NCBI RefSeq assembly: GCF_000308455.1
Contig: NZ_BAFP01000067.1
Coordinates: 1-55,867 of the forward strand
DNA: 55,867 nucleotides
Source: Nocardia abscessus NBRC 100374
GTDB lineage: Bacteria; Actinomycetota; Actinomycetes; Mycobacteriales; Mycobacteriaceae
Direction: 5' to 3'
This document shows positions 38,676 to 47,243 of this stretch, piece after piece; positions within the stretch are counted from its first letter, which is position 1, and every line of letters begins with the position of its first letter. A program made the translations under genes and the position numbers. The notes beneath the pieces were generated by a model. It was not told the DNA's origin and searched no databases. It saw only the letters and a list, made by a program, of their open reading frames with translations.

Positions 38676-38887
38676 GGGGCGGTGGGGAGTTGCGAAGGTG
38701 GCTGGAGGTTCGCCCGACGCAGTTGCTCCTCACATCGCGCCGCCGCTCGGGGTGTGAATCATCCAAAGCGCCGGGCATATCCCGCACGCGCCGACGGGTG
38801 AGTATTTAGCGTCTGAGTTGCGGCCGTTGCCCTGATTCCGTCGATCGGATCGGGCAACTGACACAGCTGTCGAAGGAATGCAACGCA

Positions 38888-39127
38888 ATGGCGCGCTACA
38901 CGGATACCGCGATCTCCAACGGTGTGGATGACACTCTGAATTGCCGAGTGACTGTCTATTTCTATCGGCCGGATCCCCAGCCGATGATGGTTCTCGAATA
39001 TCTTGCGACGTGGCCGGAGGCCACCGAGTTCGCCGTGGCGGCTCGGCAATTCGGATTGCTGGTAACTTTTGACGGCGATGTGCGACCAGGACTGCGGCAG
39101 CTGCCCTGCCGCAGTCTCTGGCATTGA
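38888..39127 (+). CDS. Small protein of unknown function
   Basis: A 79-residue reading frame with a good ribosome site (GAAGGA, ten bases before ATG). I do not recognise the family. The core (TLNCRVTVYFYRPDPQPMMV) reads like a folded beta-rich protein, and codon use is normal for the region. The last ten or so codons run through an 11-bp perfect hairpin, so the tail may be a truncation. It could also be chance coding potential. Confidence 0.4.
   Translation: MARYTDTAISNGVDDTLNCRVTVYFYRPDPQPMMVLEYLATWPEATEFAVAARQFGLLVTFDGDVRPGLRQLPCRSLWH
39090..39116. terminator. Hairpin between convergent genes
   Basis: GACTGCGGCAG pairs perfectly with CTGCCGCAGTC across a five-base loop. It sits between the small ORF on the plus strand and the acyl-CoA synthetase on the minus strand, so it could stop transcription from both sides. 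Confidence 0.65.
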
Positions 39128-39130
39128 ATT

Positions 39131-41209
39131 TCACACTGTCTGCTCGATTGCCAGCAGCCGTTTGACGATCTTGCCGCTGGCCCCGCGAGGCAACTCCGTC
39201 AGGAACGCCACATCGCGTGGAACTGCGATCCGGCCGAGTCGGCTCCGGATGTAGTTGCGCACCATCGTCGAATCCAGTCCGGAGTCGTGGCTTTTTACGA
39301 CGAACGCGGCCAGGCGCTGACCGAACTCGGAATCTGGTACGCCGACCACCGCGACGTCGGTCACGTGTGGCAGAAACGACAGCGCCTCCTCGACCGGCCG
39401 CGGAAAGACGTTCTCGCCTCCGGAAATAATCATCTCGTCATCTCGGCCCGCGATGAACAACCGGCCCGCCACGTCCACGTAGCCGAGGTCGCCGGTATCG
39501 AGCATGCCGTCGGCCTCGGCTGGCGGCATGGAGTTGACGTAGCCGTCGAAGAGCATATGATTGCCCACGAAAATCCGGCCTACCGCACCCTTCGGAACCG
39601 GGCGTCCGTCCGGGCCGAGCACCGCTACTTTGGTGCCCAGCGGTGGGCGACCCGCGGTGGTAGGGGAGATACGAAGATCCTCGGGATCGGCGATCGTCGC
39701 CCACGATACCTCGGTGGAGCCGTAGACGTTGTAAAGGACATCGCCGAAGGAGTCCAGAAACTGCAGTACGGACGCCGTCGGAAGTGGCGCGCCGCAACTG
39801 GCTACGACTCGCAGGCTGCTGGTGTCGTAGCGGGCTCGGACCGCGGGCGGCAGGCAGAGGATGCGATGCACCATGGTCGGCACGACGATCAGGGATGTGA
39901 CCCGATGCTCGGCGATCAGCCGCAGGCAGTCCTCGGCGTCGAACTGTTCCGGTAGCACGACGGTGGCGCGCAATGCCGTACTGAGTTGGAGGGCGGCCAG
40001 GCCCCAGGTGTGGAACAGCGGTGCCGGGATGAGCATCGTCTCGTGCATCCGCAGCGGGATACGTGAGAGCAGCGCCGCGATCGTGCCGAACCCTTTGGCG
40101 TGCGGCCGCCGCGCGCATTTCGGTGCGCCGCTGGTTCCGGAGGTCAACACCAGCAGTCGGCCGGGATGGGCCGGTCTGGGGGCCTTCGTGCGCCCCAGCG
40201 CAATCAGGTCATCGATGGTCGACCGGTCGGGCTGCGAACTCCGAATCGCGGTGATGTAGCGCGGGATACCGTCATGCAGGTACTGCACCAGCGGTTCCAG
40301 TTCGGCGTCGACGAACAGGGCTGCGAGGCGTTCGCGCTGGGCGATCTCCTCGAGTTGGCCGCCGGAGAGCCCGGCATTGAGCAGCACCAGATCAGCGCCG
40401 AGTTTTCCGGCGGCAACCATGGTTTCGACCATGTCGGCGTGGTTGTGTGCCAGCACGCCGATCGACTGATGGGCGTCGATGCCGAGATCGGCCATGGCGG
40501 TCGCCAGCGCATTGGTGCGCCGGTGCAATTCGGCGAAGGTGCGGCTGCCGCGGTCGTCGATGATGGCGGGCCGGTCGGGTTCGAGCGCGGCGCCGGCCGC
40601 GTAGCCGCCGGGCAGGGTGAAGCGCCACTTGGCCAGTTCGGCCAGCTGCCGCACGCCGCGGTCCGGCCGGCTCGGGGCCAGGACACCGGTGCGGATCATC
40701 TGGCCGACCACACCCGCGCGTCGGCGAATCGGCAGGTTCTCGCCGTTGATCAGCACGGAATTCGGAGCCTGTTGGGCGAATTCCAGCACTCGACGCAGGC
40801 CGGTCCGGGTCCAGGCGAGCACCGCGGCCTTGGATACCCGCGTCAGGCTCGGATGCACTCGAGCGGCCGCGAAGTAGGTCACCCGGACTATTGTCCGCTC
40901 GGCCTGGTGGTGGCCGCTGAACTTGCGCTTGAGTCGAATTGCCGCGAGAGCGCTCACATTTGGCGCGGACAGCTCGAGGCGTTGGTACCACTGGTGGACG
41001 GTCAGCCGGACTTCGACGGTTTCGATTCCGATCGCGGGTGAACCGGCACGAAACGCTGCGCGCCAGTAGCTTTCGTCCTGTTCCAGCTGTTCCATTCCGC
41101 CGACACCGCTGAACAGCCGCGCGTAGTTCTCCGGTTGGATGAGGATGTTCCACACCACTTGCCGCGCCAGCGGCAGCTCATGAACCACTTCGACGATTTC
41201 GGCAACCAT
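39131..41209 (-). CDS. SRPBCC domain fused to acyl-CoA synthetase (ANL family)
   Basis: A 692-residue fusion. Residues about 1-145 resemble a polyketide-cyclase/START-like SRPBCC domain (VVHELPLARQVVWNIL, then a beta-rich stretch). Residues about 200-692 are an ANL ligase with VLTSGTSGAPK, YGSTEVSW, DTGDLGYVD, GRDDEMIISGGENV and the C-terminal catalytic lysine in PRGASGKIVKR. It should activate a fatty or aromatic acid as a CoA thioester; the N-terminal domain may bind the hydrophobic substrate. ATG 41209 has GGAG upstream; a longer frame to 41311 is less likely. The neighbouring Mce operon makes a role in imported lipid use plausible. Confidence 0.85.
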   Translation of the reverse strand: MVAEIVEVVHELPLARQVVWNILIQPENYARLFSGVGGMEQLEQDESYWRAAFRAGSPAIGIETVEVRLTVHQWYQRLELSAPNVSALAAIRLKRKFSGHHQAERTIVRVTYFAAARVHPSLTRVSKAAVLAWTRTGLRRVLEFAQQAPNSVLINGENLPIRRRAGVVGQMIRTGVLAPSRPDRGVRQLAELAKWRFTLPGGYAAGAALEPDRPAIIDDRGSRTFAELHRRTNALATAMADLGIDAHQSIGVLAHNHADMVETMVAAGKLGADLVLLNAGLSGGQLEEIAQRERLAALFVDAELEPLVQYLHDGIPRYITAIRSSQPDRSTIDDLIALGRTKAPRPAHPGRLLVLTSGTSGAPKCARRPHAKGFGTIAALLSRIPLRMHETMLIPAPLFHTWGLAALQLSTALRATVVLPEQFDAEDCLRLIAEHRVTSLIVVPTMVHRILCLPPAVRARYDTSSLRVVASCGAPLPTASVLQFLDSFGDVLYNVYGSTEVSWATIADPEDLRISPTTAGRPPLGTKVAVLGPDGRPVPKGAVGRIFVGNHMLFDGYVNSMPPAEADGMLDTGDLGYVDVAGRLFIAGRDDEMIISGGENVFPRPVEEALSFLPHVTDVAVVGVPDSEFGQRLAAFVVKSHDSGLDSTMVRNYIRSRLGRIAVPRDVAFLTELPRGASGKIVKRLLAIEQTV

Positions 41210-41537
41210 TTCGCAACTCCTAATGCGCCCGTGATCTGACGGCGCGAAGCGGAGGCTACCGCCAGCGAAGGCCCACCCCGGCGGCGTTCGCCGCAGGTCG
41301 GTGGAACGCACAGTGGCAGGTGGCCTCGCACTGGGATGTCGTCACGATGCCCCCTCCCGCCCTGAGTAGATCATTGAGCTCGTGCCGCCGGAATCCGTCG
41401 CACATACTCCGGTCCGGGGTACGGCAAACCGCTGGCCCGGCTCGGCCGACCCAGTGGCGGGACGAGGGACCCACCGCCGATGAGCGCGGACTATCACAGG
41501 TGCGGGGCCTGCGGCGAACACTCACCGGCGGTGGAAT

Positions 41538-41582
41538 GCGCCCGCCGGGATCGGGGATTCGGGCAGGTATCCCGGCGGGCGC
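41538..41582. repeat. 14-bp perfect inverted repeat
   Basis: GCGCCCGCCGGGAT pairs with ATCCCGGCGGGCGC across a 17-base spacer. It could be a strong RNA hairpin or a relic of a mobile element. No flanking gene explains it. Confidence 0.7.
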
Positions 41583-41722
41583 GTGAGGGGAGAACAACGC
41601 TGTTCACCGCCCGCCGTTGGCAGCGGCGAGTACGGCCACTCTATGGGCGCGTCGATGCCGGGTGGGTCCAGGCGGTCCGGTCTGGGCGGTATCACAGCGG
41701 ATAGGGGCCTGCGTTGGGACCT

Positions 41723-41749
41723 GATCACGATCCATCCGGGATCGTGATC
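41723..41749. repeat. 11-bp perfect inverted repeat
   Basis: GATCACGATCC pairs with GGATCGTGATC across five bases. It is terminator-like in shape but lies about 220 bp before the PucR-like gene, so an operator or a cruciform site is equally possible. Confidence 0.65.
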
Positions 41750-41970
41750 GGCGCTTCCGGGTCGTGAATTCCGGACAAAGGTGAGCGACCACGTTTGAAC
41801 CTTGGCTGTCGAATTGCGTCGGAGCGCCGCCATTGCGGAATATCCACTGGTCACCGACATGATCGGCCGCGACCGCACCGCAGGTCAAAGAGGAGTGGAA
41901 TATGAGCGCTCGACCATCTTAAGGTTCCATCACGCAGGAACCGCAGCAACTGGGCGGAAGGGAGTCGATG

Positions 41971-43203
41971 ATGACAACCAATGGGACGCTTCGGCCGGGG
42001 CTCACTGTCTCGGGCAAACCGATGTCCACACCTTTGAAGGATGTGCAGAGGGTATCGCGGCAGCTGGTCGGGCACTTCGTCGACAATGTGATCACCTGCG
42101 GCACCCTGCCCGGTGACATCATCTCCGGTGACGTCACCGCGGTCACCCGGATCTGTCTGGAGCTGTCGGTCAGCATGCTCGACGGCCGCGATATTCCGGC
42201 GAAGACCGACCGGCTGGCCGCGGCCGCCGCCGGATGGGCGCGCGAAGGCGTGCCGATCGATACGATCCTGCATGCCATCCACGAAGGCTTCAAGGTCGGC
42301 ATGGATCTCATCGTCTCCGACGCGACGGCGCAGGATTACGCCAATCTGATGGACGGCGCTAAACGGGTGGTGGAGCTGCTCGACACTATGAGCGGGACGG
42401 TCGCCCGCGCCTATGTCCGCGAGCACAAGGCGGTGGTGAGCGAACACCACACCGCAGTGCACACACTCACCTCCGCACTGCTGGGCGGCTATCCGACCTC
42501 GACCATGGCACGCGAATGCGGAATCACCGTCGCGCAAGCGTATTTCGTGCTGGCACTAGATATTCCGAATCACCCGGACGAGCGGGGTCCGAAGCTCGAC
42601 GGCAAGGTCGTCGCGCGCCGCAAACTGCGCCGCCTACAAGCCGAACTCGCCGCCCGGTGCGGTGCGAGCGCCCTCGCTCTGCTCAGCGTGGACGGTGGGA
42701 CGATCCTCATCCCGACCCAGACGTGCGCCGATGAGCAGCTCGATGACCTCATCGCCCAGCTGTCGGCCGCCGCGCACGTGCCCGTGACCGCGGCCGTTGT
42801 CACCGCCTCGGTGGCCGAAGTGCCCGGCGCCGCCGACCGCGCGCACGAATTGCTCGATATGGTGCAGCGTTTGCGGTGTGTCCCCGGCGTGTACCGATTC
42901 GCCGATATGGCGTTGGAATACCAGCTGACCCGACCGGGCCCGGCCCGGGAAACGCTCGGCTCACTGCTCGATCCCCTCGACGCCCATCCGGAACTGCTGA
43001 AAACTCTGCACAGCCATATCAGCAACAACCTGAACCGCCAGCGCACGGCACGGGTACTGCACATCCATACCAATACTGTCGACCACCGGCTCCGGCGCAT
43101 CCGCCAGCTCACCGGCCTGGACCCAACCGCCACCTTGGGTCTGTGGCAGTTGCGTTCGGCATTCATCGCCCGTTCGTTCCGGGAGCGCACCGATTTCAAG
43201 TGA
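41971..43203 (+). CDS. PucR-like transcriptional regulator, second copy
   Basis: A 410-residue regulator: an N-terminal RsbRD-like sensor half (SRQLVGHFVDNV, AREGVPIDT), a middle GGDEF-like CdaR region and a C-terminal PucR helix-turn-helix (VLHIHTNTVDHRLRRIRQLTG). ATG 41971 matches the start of the left-edge paralogue and has GGAAGGGAG at good spacing; the adjacent ATG 41968 is too close to it. The paralogue at 47244 is similar throughout. A degenerate ABC1 kinase copy begins 22 bases after the stop. The targets are unknown. Confidence 0.88.
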   Translation: MTTNGTLRPGLTVSGKPMSTPLKDVQRVSRQLVGHFVDNVITCGTLPGDIISGDVTAVTRICLELSVSMLDGRDIPAKTDRLAAAAAGWAREGVPIDTILHAIHEGFKVGMDLIVSDATAQDYANLMDGAKRVVELLDTMSGTVARAYVREHKAVVSEHHTAVHTLTSALLGGYPTSTMARECGITVAQAYFVLALDIPNHPDERGPKLDGKVVARRKLRRLQAELAARCGASALALLSVDGGTILIPTQTCADEQLDDLIAQLSAAAHVPVTAAVVTASVAEVPGAADRAHELLDMVQRLRCVPGVYRFADMALEYQLTRPGPARETLGSLLDPLDAHPELLKTLHSHISNNLNRQRTARVLHIHTNTVDHRLRRIRQLTGLDPTATLGLWQLRSAFIARSFRERTDFK

Positions 43204-43225
43204 CGACTCACGGTGGCAGGGGGTG

Positions 43226-43570
43226 GCTGGTCACTGTGCTCGCAGGATTGAAGGGCGCCGCCATGAAGCTGGGGCAGATGCTGTCGGTGCCCGACGTCGA
43301 GCTGGTTCCGGAAAACCATCGGGCGCTGTTCCGGCTCGAGCTCGCCGAACTGCGCGCCGAGCGCCGGAGGTGCCGTTCCCGGCGATGCGGAAAGTCTTAG
43401 AGAACGGTCTCGGCCCGCTATTGGGGGTTTCGCCGATTCCGACGAGGCGCCGATCGCCGCGGCCTCGATCGGCCAGGTGTACCGGGCGCGCTCGCGGGAC
43501 GGGCGGAGCGTCGCGGTGAACGTGCAGTATCCGGGCGTGACGAGGCGGGTCCTGGCCGATATGCGCACGA
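43226..43570 (+). pseudogene. ABC1/UbiB kinase fragment, frameshifted
   Basis: The segment translates as pieces of the kinase encoded at 1547: LKGAAMKLGQMLSVPDV and LVPENHRALF in one frame, PEVPFPAMRKVLE in another, and AAASIGQVYRAR with VAVNVQYPGV after a further shift. In VAVNVQYPG the ATP lysine has become Asn. Only about 115 residues of the parent 465 are represented and both ends are lost, so it cannot be functional. Confidence 0.85.
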
Positions 43571-43628
43571 AACCGTCTACGTCTACCTACGCGCCGCGAC
43601 AGCTACCGGGATGCTCGGGGCGCCGGCG

Positions 43629-44855
43629 TCACGGTGTGGCTGGTTGCGGCGCGAGGAACGCGGTCAGCAGCGCGGCGGAAAGGTTCTCGACGTTGGCCTC
43701 GGATGTTGTCCACGAACGGGTCGTCACGGTCATCGCAGTCGCAGTGGGGTTTCCGATGCAGTAGGGCGCGAATGCGGCGAAAAACCTTTCCGGGTCGATC
43801 AGTGTTTCCGGCGGATGCACTCCGGGACGGCGGATCGAGGGGAGGAGCAGGGTGGTGACAGCCAGGGGGACGCCGGTGTTCTCACCCATTGTCAAGCCGG
43901 GAAGTTGAGCCAGTGCGGTCGCCGCTGTGGCGTGCCTGCCGTTGCGGGTACCGCGGACAAGAGCGAACAGTGGCGGCGGGCCGCCGGGTTTGATGATGTC
44001 GGCTGGGTTGGTAGGCAACACGCGTTCGGCGAAGGACGCGATACGCGCCGCGCGGTGCTGGGTCAGAATTCGGTGATCCATACCGACTCGCAACGCAGAC
44101 AGCGTCGCGAGGGTAATTCTGTCCCCCACAGCGATATTGATGTTGTCACGCAGGCCGGGGAATGCTCGGTGCAGAGTTACCGCCTCTGGATGCCCGAAAC
44201 TGCGGCCCTGGATCGGGCCGATGCCCGGATAGTCCAGGTCGACCTTCTCCAGCGCGGGGCAATCCACGAGCCGGCCGTTGCGGGTAATCCGAATCGTCCC
44301 ACTGATTTGCCGCATCCCGTGCTCCACGGCCGCACTGGGCCGGTTGGTGTGTGGCGAGCCCGGCTGTGCGGCGTCGGCGATGTTCCATCCCGTGACCACG
44401 CTCTCGACGGTATCGAGTTCACGCCCGGCGGTGATGGCGAGTAGATTCGCGAGGCCCGGACTCGCGCCCATGCCGACCAGGGCGGTGACACCTGCGGCGC
44501 GGGCGCGATCGTCCAGCGCCAGCATCTCCAGAGTCGGCTCCCAGTCGTCGCAGATATCGACGTAGTCGCGGCCCGCCTCGACAGCCGCCGACAAGACCTG
44601 CATTCCGAATCGGAAGAACGGACCGACGGTGTTCACCACGACGTCGCATTCACGCAGCATCGCGTCCAATGCCTGCCGATCGGTCACATCCACAGGCCGA
44701 CCGAATGCCTTGGGCCCCAGGCTCTGGGCGACCGACTCGGCCCGTTGGCCATGGAGATCGGCGACGACCAGCTCCGTCACCGTCGCAGCGGCGCTCAGGA
44801 CGCGCGCCGCAACCCGGCCTATCACACCCGCTCCGCCCAGTACCAGCACTCGCAT
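43629..44855 (-). CDS. Saccharopine dehydrogenase-like oxidoreductase
   Basis: A 408-residue protein with an N-terminal Rossmann fold (MRVLVLGGAGVIGRVAARVL) followed by VVNTVGPFFRFG and GRDYVDICDD, typical of the saccharopine-dehydrogenase-like NAD(P) family. The C-terminal part is more variable and the substrate is unknown. ATG 44855 has GAGGAG eight bases upstream; a codon at 44873 is less likely. It is divergent from a TetR gene, and a palindrome covers that gene's start, so the two are probably a regulator-target pair. Confidence 0.85.
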   Translation of the reverse strand: MRVLVLGGAGVIGRVAARVLSAAATVTELVVADLHGQRAESVAQSLGPKAFGRPVDVTDRQALDAMLRECDVVVNTVGPFFRFGMQVLSAAVEAGRDYVDICDDWEPTLEMLALDDRARAAGVTALVGMGASPGLANLLAITAGRELDTVESVVTGWNIADAAQPGSPHTNRPSAAVEHGMRQISGTIRITRNGRLVDCPALEKVDLDYPGIGPIQGRSFGHPEAVTLHRAFPGLRDNINIAVGDRITLATLSALRVGMDHRILTQHRAARIASFAERVLPTNPADIIKPGGPPPLFALVRGTRNGRHATAATALAQLPGLTMGENTGVPLAVTTLLLPSIRRPGVHPPETLIDPERFFAAFAPYCIGNPTATAMTVTTRSWTTSEANVENLSAALLTAFLAPQPATP

Positions 44856-44876
44856 GACGAACGCTCCTCGCATAGA

Positions 44877-44896
44877 TTTACTGTTGTGATAGTAAA
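44877..44896. promoter_or_regulatory. Candidate TetR operator between divergent genes
   Basis: TTTACT and AGTAAA are perfect inverted arms eight bases apart, in an AT-rich stretch that is rare in this window. The site covers the TetR start codon and lies 22 bases from the dehydrogenase start. Repression of both genes from this site is a reasonable inference. Confidence 0.5.
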
Positions 44897-45479
44897 TAAA
44901 GTAGGTCGGCCCAGCAAGGCACGGGAACGAAAAGTCGAAATCCTGCGGGCGATGGCGGGCGTGGTCGCCCGGGACGGGCTGGCCAACGCGACTCTGTCAC
45001 GGGTGGCAGAAGCGGCGGGAATGCAGCGCACGCTGGTGTTGCACTATTTCGGTAGTCGCGACGGGTTGACGCGCGCCTTCGTCGCCGAGGCCGTCGCCGC
45101 CTACGGGTCGGCCATGCTGCGGACCACCGCGACCGAACCTGTGGCGGTGCGGATCGACGCGATGTTCGAGCCAGGCGCCTATCGCAGTCGAGAAGACCTG
45201 ATTGTCTGGATCGAGCTGGTAGCTTTGAGTGCCCGCGACCCGCAGGTCCGAGCGCAGTTGCGTGAGTTGTGGATGCATCGTTGGCTACCGGAGTTGGAAC
45301 ACCAACTCCACGAGGACTTTCCGCACGCCAATGACGACCGGATCGCCATCGCAGCGTATGCGCTAGCCTGCCTCTTCGAGGCGCACTGGGCGTTCGACCT
45401 GCAGGACGTCGCCGGACCCCAGCGTCATTGTCAGGCCAAACGCGCCGCGCACGCCGTACTCGCGACCCTGGCCTCCTAG
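44886..45479 (+). CDS. TetR family transcriptional regulator
   Basis: A 197-residue regulator with an N-terminal helix-turn-helix (ILRAMAGVVARDG, ATLSRVAEAAGMQRTLVLHYFGSRDGL) and a helical ligand domain. The GTG at 44886 lies inside the palindrome and has no clear ribosome site, so translation may be leaderless or start at a nearby codon. It is divergent from the saccharopine-dehydrogenase-like gene, its likely target. Confidence 0.85.
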   Translation: MIVNKVGRPSKARERKVEILRAMAGVVARDGLANATLSRVAEAAGMQRTLVLHYFGSRDGLTRAFVAEAVAAYGSAMLRTTATEPVAVRIDAMFEPGAYRSREDLIVWIELVALSARDPQVRAQLRELWMHRWLPELEHQLHEDFPHANDDRIAIAAYALACLFEAHWAFDLQDVAGPQRHCQAKRAAHAVLATLAS

Positions 45480-45569
45480 CCCAGATCCGGGGCCATTCCA
45501 AGCCGTTGCTCAATGGCGTCTCTGGTGCTGGTACCTGCAACGAGACCTCCGGCGCCTATTGATTCAGCG

Positions 45570-46013
45570 TGCCCAACATGTTCCGCGCTGATCTGCCTGG
45601 ATCTCACTCGAGAGAAGCCGTGGTCGCCCAAGCCTTCGAGGATCTGTCCGACGCGTTGCGCGCAGCGCTCGATCCGAGTACCTTCCCGATGATCCGGCTG
45701 CGCGACCAGGGTATGGCTTGTATCCGCTTCGCTCTGGCACATCAGGAGCAACACCGACTGGCCACCGCGCCGACGAGCCGGGACGGTCGATCAGGTGCTC
45801 ACCAGCGGCGCGTTCCAACTCTTCGCGGTGACTGTGCGCGAATGCATGGACGAGGGCACGCTCGTCGTGGGTGACCCGCTGCCTGTCGTGCTGCGGATGT
45901 GGGCGCTCGCTCGCGGCATCGCGTCGTTGCTGATCGCAGCCTTTCGATCCTGGGGCGAGGTCGAGCGGACGCTGACGGGTGATGAGCGCCGCCTGTGTCG
46001 CAGCGCGGCCGAT
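45570..46013 (+). pseudogene. TetR-family C-terminal remnant, frameshifted
   Basis: Two frames together read as the ligand-binding half of a TetR protein: VVAQAFEDLSDALRAAL and GMACIRFALAHQEQHRLAT, then after a shift near 45783 VLTSGAFQLFAVTVREC and RMWALARGIASLLIA. No helix-turn-helix precedes it. It is a broken gene. Confidence 0.7.
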
Positions 46014-46433
46014 CCACGCGGACGCCCGACGAAACCTCGTCCACATCCGACTGCGCGGCCCGCGACAGCACACCGAGCTCGGCGTGTAGTGCGGCGAAAT
46101 GCCGCAAGTGGTCGTAGAGCGCGCCATCGCTGAACGGCTGATCAGGTAGTGCAGCACGCCACCGCGCACCGCGGCGCGGACGGTGTCCACATCGTCTGCA
46201 GCGCTGATCACCATGACGTCGGTCGCTTCGGCTGATTCTCGGATGCCTCGCAGTGCAGTCAGGCCATCGATATCGGGCATATAGATGTCGAGCAGCATCG
46301 GATCCGGGCGCAGTTCGTCGATCATGCGCAGCGCGTCGGCACCTGTGTGCGCCACGCTCACAAGGGCGAAACCCGACATATGCGGAGTGCACCCTGGCAA
46401 CCATGAAGTCGTCGTCGACGAGCACCCGGATCA
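46013..46433 (-). pseudogene. CitB/DcuR-type response regulator receiver, frameshifted
   Basis: The minus strand encodes a receiver domain in pieces: IRVLVDDDFMVARVHS, then in another frame GFALVSVAHTGADALRMI, LLDIYMPDIDGL with the phosphoacceptor Asp and VMVISAADDVDTVRAA, then after a second shift QPFSDGALYDHLRHFAA. The output helix-turn-helix is missing. It follows directly on a kinase remnant, as expected for a former two-component operon. Confidence 0.75.
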
Positions 46434-46780
46434 CTGCGGCATCTCCGGAACGATCGGCAGTGTTGCGGTGAATACCGCACCCTCGGCGTTGTGGCCGAGA
46501 CCGAACCACCTCGGCGAACACACGCCTGCTTGGTGAGCGCCAATCCGAGACCGCGCTGCCCGCTTGTCTTCGACATGCGCAGCTCGATGCCCTGTTTCGC
46601 GGCGAGGCTGGCCTTGGCGATCGGCAGCGCAGCGACTGCGGGATAACCGATCCGGCCGGTTACCTCGGCCTGCCACTGATCGTTGCTGGCACTGACTTGG
46701 CTGACGTAGCGGCGGACCTCGTCGTACTCGCCGAGTCTGATCAGCCCGGCGATGGTGTGCAGCCGATTGCGGAACACGCC
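46431..46780 (-). pseudogene. CitA-type sensor kinase remnant
   Basis: The visible pieces are the phosphoacceptor region (FRNRLHTIAGLIRLGEYDEV), a PAKAS-like stretch and, after a deletion that removes much of the ATP-binding fold, GLGLALTKQACVRRGG and EGAVFTATLP. The sensor half is lost at the 5' side, near a 95-bp direct repeat. Its stop overlaps the start of the response-regulator remnant. Confidence 0.75.
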
Positions 46781-47243
46781 GGTTCGTCGCCGGGGTGGCC
46801 CGCGAACACTAGGTCTGAAATGGTTCCCCTGAGTCGGCGTCAGAGGAATGCGGATACCTTTGCGCCTCCGGGCTCGAGAGCCTGATCCAGATGAAACCGG
46901 TTACTATGGAGCCAGCAGACCAACTGGTCCTTGGTTAGGGAAGCGAACCTCCGTGGATCGTATGGTCGGCCGAGGTGCGTGCACAGCCCAAGCCCGAACT
47001 GTAAGGCGGGACCGGATGCGCACCCGAGGGTGAGGGTCCACGCCGTAGATCTCGCCGGTTCGCTCACTTCGGCATCTCGGCACATCGGTCGCAGTTCAGC
47101 CGATCGTCATTGTGAACTATCACTATCGCTTGCGGACCGCTCTCCCGAAATTCACGTTACTCGGAGTAAGCCGTTCTCATGAATCTTGTTCTGGTTACTC
47201 TGGTGCAATAGCGCAGTTAACGGGGATGGAAGGAAGTTCGACT
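46781..47243. other. Intergenic, no intact gene
   Basis: This stretch contains the first copy of the direct repeat (46809-46904) and the leader of the third PucR-like gene. No supported ORF or RNA gene was seen. Confidence 0.5.
46809..46904 (+). repeat. Imperfect direct repeat, copy 1
   Basis: A 96-bp sequence shared with 49426-49520. The best-conserved part is the end, an AGAGCCTGA then CCAGATGAAACCGGTTAC, and the start, GTTCCC then TGAGTCG. The two copies bracket the third PucR-like gene. Confidence 0.75.

Larger units (their letters stand above)
41210..41970. other. Intergenic region with two hairpins
   Basis: This region lies between the divergent acyl-CoA synthetase and PucR-like genes. 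It holds two perfect inverted repeats (listed separately) and a weak 74-codon frame (41480-41704) containing CxxC (RCGACGEH). That frame ends 18 bases before the second hairpin. I do not call it a gene. The last 35 bases are the conserved PucR-gene leader. Confidence 0.5.
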
